Source of the DNA: an uncultured Prevotella sp.
GTDB taxonomy: Bacteria > Bacteroidota > Bacteroidia > Bacteroidales > Bacteroidaceae
Direction of reading: 5' to 3'
Assembly (NCBI GenBank): GCA_900769055.1
Contig: CAAGFF010000261.1
Span: forward strand, 1 to 9,434
DNA length: 9,434 nucleotides
This document shows positions 1 to 5,810 of the stretch, piece by piece; the first letter of the stretch is position 1; every line of letters starts with the position of its first letter. The position numbers were made by a program, and so were the translations under genes. The notes under the pieces are model-generated. The model ran no database searches and was not told the DNA's origin. It worked only from the letters and a program-made list of their open reading frames with translations.

Positions 1-279
1 ATCCTTGATGATGAACTGGTAGCCTCCGTCATCAGTCTGGTCAACAATAGTATCGCCATTGCCCGTATCGCACACCCTTATGCGTTCCCTGCGTGACTTT
101 TCAACAGGCTGTAGCGAGTCATCGACCGTCAATTCTATGAACAGGTCGTCATCAATGCTGCTAACGGCGAAGGGGCTGAACGATGGCAACAGGTGTATGC
201 CGTTGCTATCCTGAGTGGAGAACGAGACCTTGATGGGCAGCTCAGCTATGCAGAAAAGATATGAGCGGTAGTCGGACAT
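1..279 (-). CDS. Hypothetical protein, N-terminal 93 residues (gene runs off the left edge)
   Basis: An open frame begins with ATG at 279-277 and reads 93 codons without a stop to base 1, so the 3' end is missing. The protein begins MSDYRSYLFCIAELPIKVSF and continues with a HLLPSFSPF segment and a LFIELTVDD segment. It has no signal peptide or membrane segment, so a cytoplasmic location is likely. The start lies only 3 nt beyond the stop codon of the upstream gene, which points to co-transcription and possibly translational coupling. The sequence loosely resembles uncharacterised Bacteroidales proteins of the type MxxYYxLADIPxxI, but that is from memory and weak. No function can be assigned. 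The start is well supported because the frame is open and tightly spaced to its neighbour. Confidence 0.75.
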   Translation of the reverse strand, partial: MSDYRSYLFCIAELPIKVSFSTQDSNGIHLLPSFSPFAVSSIDDDLFIELTVDDSLQPVEKSRRERIRVCDTGNGDTIVDQTDDGGYQFIIKD

Positions 280-282
280 GGC

Positions 283-780
283 TTATTGTCTTTTGGCCTT
301 ACGTTCACGTTTCTTTTCGGCCTTATCAGCCTTTTCCTTCTGCTTTTTGGCTTTTTTTGTTGACGAGTCGTCTGTTATCTCGCTCTCGTTGGGTGCTACG
401 GCCTCATATCTGAAGTCATAGATGTTTACGTACTTGATGTTGTAAGTGCCCTTTGACAGATATTTGCTTCTGAGTTTCAGGTATTTCTCCTCTGCCTTCT
501 TTCTTGTCTTTGCAAATCCTGTGACGCATGTTGGGGCATTACATCCGATGGTCTTCAGATAGTCTCTCAGCTGGTACGAGTAAGAGTCACGGCCATACAG
601 GAAGTCGTGCTTTGTCTCAATCCATCCGTCGGGAATAAACTGTATGTCAGCGAAATAGATTGTCGAGTCATTGAATGATGCGGCAAATCCATAGATGTAT
701 ATCTCCTGCTTGTTAAGTTTTGCGCTGGCCGAAAGTGCGCTTGCGAGCATTATGGCCAGAGCCAATAGTTGTCTTTTCAT
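283..780 (-). CDS. Small exported protein of unknown function with a basic C-terminal tail
   Basis: 165 residues. A signal peptide is visible at about 1-20: basic MKR, hydrophobic LLALAIMLASAL, and a likely signal peptidase I site after ASA. The mature part has a compact domain of about 100 residues (about 24-125) rich in aromatic residues, with IYIYGFAASFNDS, then a LRDYL segment and two cysteines at 80 and 85 that could form a disulfide in the periplasm. Residues 142-165 are almost entirely Lys, Arg, Glu and Ala, which suggests a charged, flexible tail. The gene starts 35 nt after the sigma-factor stop codon and ends 3 nt before the next start, so it probably belongs to the sigma-factor operon. 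The sequence before ATG is A-rich (AAGTAAAAAG) rather than a clear Shine-Dalgarno, as is usual in Bacteroidetes. I recognise it only as a conserved-hypothetical type of Bacteroidales protein. Confidence 0.85.
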   Translation of the reverse strand: MKRQLLALAIMLASALSASAKLNKQEIYIYGFAASFNDSTIYFADIQFIPDGWIETKHDFLYGRDSYSYQLRDYLKTIGCNAPTCVTGFAKTRKKAEEKYLKLRSKYLSKGTYNIKYVNIYDFRYEAVAPNESEITDDSSTKKAKKQKEKADKAEKKRERKAKRQ

Positions 781-815
781 CTTTTTACTTATATGATAGT
801 GTTGACTAATATTTC

Positions 816-1676
816 TTATCCAAGGAACGATCTCAACAACTTGTTGCTGGTGCTTTCACGAAGTCTTCTGAGAGCCTTCTCCTTTATCTGCCTCACCCTT
901 TCTCGTGTGAGTCCGTACTTGTCGCCAATTTCCTCAAGCGTAAGTTCCGGTTGGTTTATGCCGAAGCAAGCCTCGATGATGTTGCGCTCTCTTACGTCAA
1001 GGCATTTCAGCACGCGTCCAATCTCCTTGCGTAGCGACTCCATGAGCATCTCGTGATCAGTATCGGTCTGCGAGTTGCTCGGCATGATGTCGAGCAGGCA
1101 ATTGCCATCGTCCTGCCCAAGTGGTGAGTCTACAGACACCTGTTTGCTGTTTGCCATGAGAGCCTCAGCAATTTTCTCGCGTGGCATCTTCGTGCAGTCG
1201 GCAATTTCCTCCAAGCTTGGGTTGCGCTCGTTTTCCTGCTCGAACCTGCTGAGCATACGGTTTATCTTGTTTGCCGAGCCTACCTGGTTGAGTGGCATAC
1301 GGACAATTCTGCTCTGCTCTGAGATGGCTTGCAGGATGCTTTGCCTAATCCACCAAACTGCATACGAGATGAACTTGAAGCCGCGTGTTTCATCAAACCT
1401 CTCAGCAGCTCTTATCAACCCGACGTTTCCCTCGTTAATGAGGTCGGCCAAGCTGAGTCCCTGGTTCTGATACTGCTTTGCAACGGAGACAACAAAGCGC
1501 AAGTTTGCTTTGGTAAGTCGTTCTAGCGCCTGACGGTCGCCTTTCCTTATCCTTTGGGCAAGCTCCACTTCCTCTTCCACACTTATCAGTTCCTCCTGTC
1601 CAATCTCGTGCAAGTATTTGTCCAAAGACTCGCTTTCACGGTTGGTGATAGATTTCAAAATTTTCAGTTGTCTCAT
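816..1676 (-). CDS. rpoD: Primary-type (RpoD/SigA-like) RNA polymerase sigma-70 factor
   Basis: 286 residues, the usual length of the short Bacteroidetes sigma factor that lacks region 1.1. Domains in order: region 1.2 (about 16-48, SLDKYLHEIGQEELI); region 2 (about 51-121) with the core-binding DLINEGNVGLIRAAERFDE and the -10 recognition and melting segment TRGFKFISYAVWWIRQSI; region 3 (about 130-207); region 4 (about 221-283) with the -35-binding helix-turn-helix LTLEEIGDKYGLTRERVRQI. It directs RNA polymerase to Bacteroidetes promoters (TTTG and TAnnTTTG). The start MRQLKI matches the conserved family N-terminus as I recall it. No Shine-Dalgarno precedes the ATG. Region 3 and early region 4 (VSVDSPLGQDDGNCLLDI; VRERNIIEACFGI) look more divergent than the Bacteroides sequences I remember, so this could be a secondary paralogue rather than the essential factor. 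The family assignment is secure; essentiality is not. Confidence 0.96.
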   Translation of the reverse strand: MRQLKILKSITNRESESLDKYLHEIGQEELISVEEEVELAQRIRKGDRQALERLTKANLRFVVSVAKQYQNQGLSLADLINEGNVGLIRAAERFDETRGFKFISYAVWWIRQSILQAISEQSRIVRMPLNQVGSANKINRMLSRFEQENERNPSLEEIADCTKMPREKIAEALMANSKQVSVDSPLGQDDGNCLLDIMPSNSQTDTDHEMLMESLRKEIGRVLKCLDVRERNIIEACFGINQPELTLEEIGDKYGLTRERVRQIKEKALRRLRESTSNKLLRSFLG

Positions 1677-1683
1677 TAGATTG

Positions 1684-1691
1684 CAAAGGTA
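1684..1691 (-). promoter_or_regulatory. Second TAnnTTTG -7-like box close to the sigma-factor start
   Basis: On the minus strand this reads TACCTTTG, a perfect match to the Bacteroidetes -7 consensus TAnnTTTG. It ends only 7 nt before the ATG (1676-1674). Transcription from here would start at about 1678 and give a nearly leaderless mRNA. No TTTG lies 19-21 bp upstream (those positions read TTAC, CTTA and CCTT), so it may be unused or weak. Confidence 0.35.
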
Positions 1692-1705
1692 TCATTAATT
1701 AGCTG

Positions 1706-1737
1706 CAAAAGTAAGGTTATTTTCTGATATAGCCAAA
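1706..1737 (-). promoter_or_regulatory. Bacteroidetes-type promoter of the sigma-factor operon
   Basis: On the minus strand there is a -33 element TTTG at 1737-1734 and a -7 element TACTTTTG at 1713-1706, separated by exactly 20 bp, within the known 19-21 bp optimum for Bacteroidetes housekeeping promoters. The expected transcription start is near 1700, giving a leader of about 24 nt without a Shine-Dalgarno. The core is what this type of sigma factor recognises, so autoregulation is plausible, though inferred. Confidence 0.7.
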
Positions 1738-1778
1738 TAATTTATATTCATTTTGCATAAACCCTATCCTCCATATCT

Positions 1779-1835
1779 GTTTTGTGAAAACGTGAGTTGT
1801 GTTTTTACCAAACAGGATATCTGTTTTGATGAAAC
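1779..1835. repeat. Three GTTTT-N4-AAAC dyad-like sites at a 22-bp step
   Basis: The sites are 1779-1791, 1801-1813 and 1823-1835; each is 13 bp and fits GTTTTNNNNAAAC, with start-to-start distances of exactly 22. The first and third are embedded in a 12-bp direct repeat ATATCTGTTTTG (1773-1784 and 1817-1828), 44 bp apart. The first is a perfect inverted repeat, GTTTT-GTG-AAAAC. They lie 42-98 bp upstream of the -33 element of the sigma-factor promoter and could be operator or activator sites. The region is AT-rich, so chance is a real alternative. Confidence 0.45.
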
Positions 1836-1854
1836 TAAAATATGAAACAAAACA

Positions 1855-1893
1855 GAGCCGTATCAATTGCTCTTGGCATTATTGATACGGCTC
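1855..1893 (-). terminator. Hairpin terminator after the S8-LRR unit (possibly bidirectional)
   Basis: A perfect 13-bp inverted repeat GAGCCGTATCAAT (1855-1867) and ATTGATACGGCTC (1881-1893) flanks a 13-nt loop. In minus-strand RNA the GC-rich end GGCTC is followed by TGTTTTGTTTC, a U-rich tract broken by G residues, which fits intrinsic termination of the transcript from the LRR gene. On the plus strand the hairpin is followed by ATGTTGATTTT, so weak termination of antisense transcription is also possible. It would insulate the sigma-factor promoter from the upstream operon. Confidence 0.65.
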
Positions 1894-1928
1894 ATGTTGA
1901 TTTTAGTATGATTTTGTTATTCGAATCT

Positions 1929-2082
1929 CACCATGCTGGAAAGTGCAAGTCAGCACGCTGCGTTGTTCTTTTCACCATGGTGAATAATGCATTTCAGCCT
2001 GGTGAATATTTCATTTCAGCAAGGTGAGTTTAGCAAGTCAGCAAGGTGGCTTTTGGAAGCCACTATGCTGGTTTTTATATCA
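1929..2082. repeat. Seven-unit tandem array with exact 22-bp period and a dyad-symmetric 10-bp core
   Basis: Units start at 1929, 1951, 1973, 1995, 2017, 2039 and 2061 with no phase slip. Each has a 10-bp core matching CASCNNGSTG and a 12-bp variable spacer. Cores in order: CACCATGCTG, CAGCACGCTG, CACCATGGTG, CAGCCTGGTG, CAGCAAGGTG, CAGCAAGGTG, CACTATGCTG. Core positions 1, 2, 7, 9 and 10 are invariant; position 4 is C in six of seven. Positions 3 and 8 are only C or G. The spacer has C at position 8 in five units, A at position 9 in six and T at position 12 in five, so the whole 22-mer is related. The array begins 5 nt beyond the LRR stop and ends 36 bp before the putative terminator. A 22-bp period does not preserve reading frame. 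It could be a minisatellite, a protein-binding array or a structured 3' UTR; no family can be named. Confidence 0.9.
2046..2063. other. Perfect 7-bp stem hairpin joining units 6 and 7 of the array
   Basis: GTGGCTT (2046-2052) and AAGCCAC (2057-2063) are exact reverse complements around a 4-nt loop, TTGG. The left arm uses the right half of core 6 and the right arm uses the left half of core 7. It sits about 25 nt beyond the LRR stop codon in the minus-strand transcript, so it could fold in the mRNA. No T-tract follows, so it is not a terminator. Confidence 0.55.
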
Positions 2083-2087
2083 CTCTA

Positions 2088-5000
2088 TTAGTCTACGGCA
2101 ATCTTTGTAGCTGTGCCGTTGCTCTTCACTACGTAAATGCCTGCTGCGGGCACTCTGAGCGTAGCCTTGCCGTTGACCTTGGTGTTGCCTACCAGGGCGC
2201 CACCTGCTGTATAGACACTAGCCTCGGTTGGTGTAGCTGACTTGATGGTAATCCATCTGCCTGATGCAGATACGGCAACCTCGTTGCCAGCTGTTACGCC
2301 ATCTATGCCAAGAGTAGTTGTTATGTCTACTGGCTTGGTAAGGATGGTGAGGTTGGGGAACTTGTCGTTAAGAATGGCGCAAACCACGTTGCTTATTGGC
2401 TTGTGGAATGTTGTTTTACCATCCTCAACGTTGTATTCCTCGTCTATGTAAAGCTCCTCGCCTGTAAGCTCGCCTGTGTCCTCATCGTACCATGGGTCAT
2501 CAACGAACCACCTGAATGTAGATGGAGTTCCTGCAACGTCGGCCTCGCTTGACAAGTCAACGATACCATAAGCGTCGGGCACGATGTCGATGCGCTCCTG
2601 ATTGCCATACTGATAAGAGCCATACTTGGCGTTAGGCAAGGGCAGGGTGCTGTAGGTGAAGCGGTTATAGTCGATGTGCAGTACGCGAAGGTCTGGGTTC
2701 TTGGATAAGTCAATGGCCTTCAGGCGGTTGCTGCTCAGGAAGAGTTGATAGAGGCTAGGCATCTTCGTGAGATCGATAGACTCCAGCTGATTACCTGAAA
2801 GCTCAAGGTTCCATACCTGTGGTGCGTCAAGCGTTACTGAGGTCAGGCCGTTGTTGGCCATTGAGAGGCTGAAGAGGCTGGTCATGCCCGTGGCGTCAAA
2901 CGTGGTCAGCTGGTTGTTGTTCATTGAGAGCAGGCAAAGCTGAGCTGCATACCGTGACAGGTCTATAGATGTGAAGTTGTTGTAGTCGAGCTTCAACTCC
3001 GTCAGAGTGTTGGTATCAGGAAGCTTGATGCTGTCGATGCCTGCGTTGATGACTGCAGCCAGTACCAGATTCTTCATGTTCGACAAGTCAACGTCAGCAA
3101 GCTTTGCGCCTGTGATGTTGAGTACGTATAGTGGGCAGTTGTCATCGTATGAGTAGATGGCACAGTTGCTGTTGGCATAGGTCTTTATTTCTGTAGTCAG
3201 AATATCTTCCGTAACAGAATATGTCTCTACGGCCATGTTTGCACCCTTCCAGTCTATGCAGATGATAGTTGGCTCCTTTGCCCTGAGTATCATCGTTGCC
3301 GTACCGTCTGCAGTCGTGGTGAACGATGCAATCTTGTTTTTCGGCATCTCGGCAGCTTGTACTTTTGTGGTCGTAAGAGTTAGTCCGGGGAAGAGCTGGT
3401 TGGTCATCTCGCAATAAACGCTTTCGCCGATGATTGGGTCAAGGAAGCGTGTCATGCCGTCAACGATGGAGTAGTCAGTACCCTCGGTAAGCGTTGTTCC
3501 ATCGTTGTTCTTCCATGTATATACTGTCTGTCCGTTGATGTTGTGGTTCTGAAGGTCTACACCAGGTGACATCAAAGGAATGGTTATGACGTTCTGCGGT
3601 GCATAGACATACTCCTCGATGTTGGGGAGAAGGGGCAGATTGGCGAACGAGAGCGAGTTGTTCTCGCAATGGAATCGGCGTAACGACAGCTCAGAAGGCA
3701 TGGTTATACTTGAGATCTGGTTGTTGGCGATGTTGAAGTCCGTCATTAGCGTGCAGTAGTTTGCGTTGACCTCTGTCAGCTTGTTGTTGCTCAGGTCGAG
3801 GGTTTTCATGTTGTCGGCATCCTTGAGCGACAGCTCAGTCAGTTGGTTGTTGCTCAGGTTGAGGTTGTGAATGGTTCCCATATCGTTGAGCGTCACGGTA
3901 GTCAGATTGTTGTTGCTCAGGTTGATGTCCTGAAGCAGGGTCTTCTGGTAGGTGTCGTTCACGCCCCTGATGTTGAGAGTGCTGAAGTTGTTGCCTGTGA
4001 GTGTGAGGCTGCGCAGACCCTTGTTGTAGCCAAGGTCAATCTCGGAGAGACCTGTGTTTGTGAGACTGAGATATTTCAGCGTTCTTGCCAAGGACAGGTT
4101 GATGCTCTGAAGCTGCTGGTTGTCTATGGCCAGTGCTGTTACGACCTCGTCCTGTGGAACATATACGTAAACCATGTTGCTTCCAGCATGGATGTTGACG
4201 TTCGGACTTGCAGGGAGACTGTCGGTAGTTGTTGTGAATGCAGTCTTGTTACCGTTGCCGTCAACCACGTAGAAGGTTTTAGGCTTGTCGGATGTTGCTC
4301 CTGCCATACCAACCTTCATGCTAATATCAGTACCACCCAAGTTTACTGGTGCGCCTACCGTAATGGTGAGGTCGTCCTTGCCGAAGTCCTCGGCTGTCTT
4401 CACCTTGAACTTATCCGTGCGCAGAGGCTGCTTGTCGAGCTGTATGTTAGGGAACTTGTCGTTGGCGAAGGCTAGGAACACGCTGTCCTCAGGAGCCTGA
4501 AGGAATGTCACCTTGCCATCGGCATAGGTATAGTATTCCTCCGCCAGAGGATAAACCTGACCGGCAGAGTCCTCGGGAACATAATAAACGGCGAAAGTGG
4601 TGGTTGTACCCTCGCGGAGCACCTTGTCAGAATAGTCGAGTACATCGCCAACCTTTACGGTCTTGGCTATCTCCATGTTCTTCTGATAGTAGTCATACTG
4701 GTTCCAGTTGCCGGGGAAGGGCAGGGTGGCGAATGTGAATTTATTGTTTGCCAGCATGACGTTTATCAGGTTTGTATTGTTGTCGAGGTTGATGCTCGTC
4801 AGGTTGTTATCGCCAATGTAGAGCTGTTGCAGATAGATGTTGTTGCTCAGGTCTATGTCCGTAAGCTCGTTGCCGTTGGCAAAGAGATAAACGAGAGACT
4901 TGTTGTTGCTTACGTCGAGCTTCTTCAGCTTGGCATGTGCGTTGACCGATGACGAGCGATGGTCGGCATAGAACTGCTGCAGGTATGGGAGGTTGCTCAG

Positions 5001-5783
5001 GTCTATGTCATTGATTCCTGTCTCGCTAATGTTGAGGATGGTGATGATGGGGTTCTTAGACAAGTCGAGTGACTGAACGTTGGTACCATCTATTGACAGG
5101 CGTTGCAGTTTGGGGCATCCCGATGGGTCGAGTGTTTTCAGACCCTTGTTGGCCATTGCTCCGAACGATACCAGGTTGGGATAGTCGGAGAGGTTGAACG
5201 ACTGGTCGAGGTTTGAGGTCTGTCCCATCTCAAGAAGCATAAGGTTGGGCTTGTTGCCTCCAATCTTGAGAGGAGCCACATCGAAGGGGTTGTCGCTTAC
5301 CGATATAGCCTGCAGTGCAGGATATGCAGACAGGTCGAGTTGGTGAAGCTCGTTGTGGTCGAGGTTGATGTAATAGAGGTTTGGCATCTCGGCCATCTTA
5401 AGATCTGAGATGTAGCATCCCTCGAAGTTGATTACGGCTATGTTGGAAGCGTCACCATAAATCTTCACAATACCTGAAGATGTGACTGTACATGTAACAG
5501 ACGTGCCGCCATCCCATCCTCCAGTCTCTGTGTTGATAGTTGCTGGGACAAGCTCGTGCTCAACTGTTCCGAAGCCGCAGTCTATGTCGATATAGTCGGT
5601 TTCCTGCTTGAAGCCTCCCAGAAGAATGGTTACAGCAGGTGCATCAACGCCTTGGGTGTTGATGGTAGTCTTGAACTCGATGATAGGCTCGCTGCTTGTC
5701 TGAGCATTTGCCGTCAGTGACGAGAATGCAACAGCCACAACAGCCAAAGCCATGCCGAGCCATTGGAAAATAGTTTTCTTCAT
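2088..5783 (-). CDS. Large secreted leucine-rich-repeat protein with T9SS-type C-terminal domain
   Basis: 1231 residues. The signal peptide is about 1-27, with likely cleavage after ANA. Three homologous modules follow: about 33-455, 456-812 and 814-1151. Each has a beta-rich lead-in, an LRR block (about 115-350, 547-712, 885-1042) with repeats of about 21 residues such as TLDLSNNKLTEV, a TLP-type cap (FATLPFP, FANLPLL, YSTLPLP), and an Ig-like segment ending in NDKFPNIQL, TNQLFPGLTL or NDKFPNLTI. The last 70 residues (about 1160-1231), with ASVYTAGGALV and GIYVVKSNG, resemble the T9SS type A sorting domain, so outer-membrane export and surface attachment or release are expected. LRR proteins of this kind, for example BspA of Tannerella, act in adhesion and protein binding; the ligand here is unknown. 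The gene starts 27 nt after the S8 peptidase stop, so the two are probably co-transcribed. No Shine-Dalgarno is evident, only an A-rich leader. Confidence 0.93.
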   Translation of the reverse strand: MKKTIFQWLGMALAVVAVAFSSLTANAQTSSEPIIEFKTTINTQGVDAPAVTILLGGFKQETDYIDIDCGFGTVEHELVPATINTETGGWDGGTSVTCTVTSSGIVKIYGDASNIAVINFEGCYISDLKMAEMPNLYYINLDHNELHQLDLSAYPALQAISVSDNPFDVAPLKIGGNKPNLMLLEMGQTSNLDQSFNLSDYPNLVSFGAMANKGLKTLDPSGCPKLQRLSIDGTNVQSLDLSKNPIITILNISETGINDIDLSNLPYLQQFYADHRSSSVNAHAKLKKLDVSNNKSLVYLFANGNELTDIDLSNNIYLQQLYIGDNNLTSINLDNNTNLINVMLANNKFTFATLPFPGNWNQYDYYQKNMEIAKTVKVGDVLDYSDKVLREGTTTTFAVYYVPEDSAGQVYPLAEEYYTYADGKVTFLQAPEDSVFLAFANDKFPNIQLDKQPLRTDKFKVKTAEDFGKDDLTITVGAPVNLGGTDISMKVGMAGATSDKPKTFYVVDGNGNKTAFTTTTDSLPASPNVNIHAGSNMVYVYVPQDEVVTALAIDNQQLQSINLSLARTLKYLSLTNTGLSEIDLGYNKGLRSLTLTGNNFSTLNIRGVNDTYQKTLLQDINLSNNNLTTVTLNDMGTIHNLNLSNNQLTELSLKDADNMKTLDLSNNKLTEVNANYCTLMTDFNIANNQISSITMPSELSLRRFHCENNSLSFANLPLLPNIEEYVYAPQNVITIPLMSPGVDLQNHNINGQTVYTWKNNDGTTLTEGTDYSIVDGMTRFLDPIIGESVYCEMTNQLFPGLTLTTTKVQAAEMPKNKIASFTTTADGTATMILRAKEPTIICIDWKGANMAVETYSVTEDILTTEIKTYANSNCAIYSYDDNCPLYVLNITGAKLADVDLSNMKNLVLAAVINAGIDSIKLPDTNTLTELKLDYNNFTSIDLSRYAAQLCLLSMNNNQLTTFDATGMTSLFSLSMANNGLTSVTLDAPQVWNLELSGNQLESIDLTKMPSLYQLFLSSNRLKAIDLSKNPDLRVLHIDYNRFTYSTLPLPNAKYGSYQYGNQERIDIVPDAYGIVDLSSEADVAGTPSTFRWFVDDPWYDEDTGELTGEELYIDEEYNVEDGKTTFHKPISNVVCAILNDKFPNLTILTKPVDITTTLGIDGVTAGNEVAVSASGRWITIKSATPTEASVYTAGGALVGNTKVNGKATLRVPAAGIYVVKSNGTATKIAVD

Positions 5784-5810
5784 GTTATGGTATCTTTTTA
5801 TTTATGTTAT

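Larger units (their letters stand above)
1677..2087. other. 411-bp non-coding region between the LRR gene and the sigma-factor gene
   Basis: No credible gene is present on either strand. From the LRR stop toward the sigma-factor start it contains: a 154-bp array of seven 22-bp units (1929-2082), a perfect 13-bp stem hairpin (1855-1893), three GTTTT-N4-AAAC sites at a 22-bp step (1779-1835), and the sigma-factor promoter (1706-1737). The segment 1738-1778 is AT-rich with one more related site (ATTTT-N4-AAAC at 1750-1762). A short plus-strand frame at 1842-2027 crosses the hairpin and the array and is not taken as a gene. Confidence 0.8.

Noticed and set aside
1075..1470. Plus-strand frame of 131 codons opposite the sigma factor
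   Set aside because: The minus strand encodes a clearly conserved sigma-70 protein over the same bases, so this is a shadow.
1842..2027. Plus-strand frame of 61 codons as a small gene
   Set aside because: It runs through both arms of the terminator hairpin and into the 22-bp array, has no promoter or ribosome binding site, and its period breaks the frame.
1929..2082. Array as a CRISPR
   Set aside because: The conserved part is only 10 bp with 12-bp related spacers. CRISPR repeats are longer, with unrelated spacers near 30 bp, and no cas genes are present.
1677..2087. Whole intergenic region as a MITE
   Set aside because: A MITE carrying a minisatellite would fit, but I could not find convincing terminal inverted repeats or a target-site duplication at the edges.
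2046..2240. Plus-strand 64-codon frame
   Set aside because: It starts inside the array and overlaps the 3' end of the LRR gene in antisense; its composition fits a shadow frame.
3843..4475. Plus-strand frame of 210 codons opposite the LRR gene
   Set aside because: It is Val- and Cys-rich because it reads the complement of the Leu/Asn-rich LRR codons. There is no start signal, and the minus-strand LRR frame explains the sequence fully.
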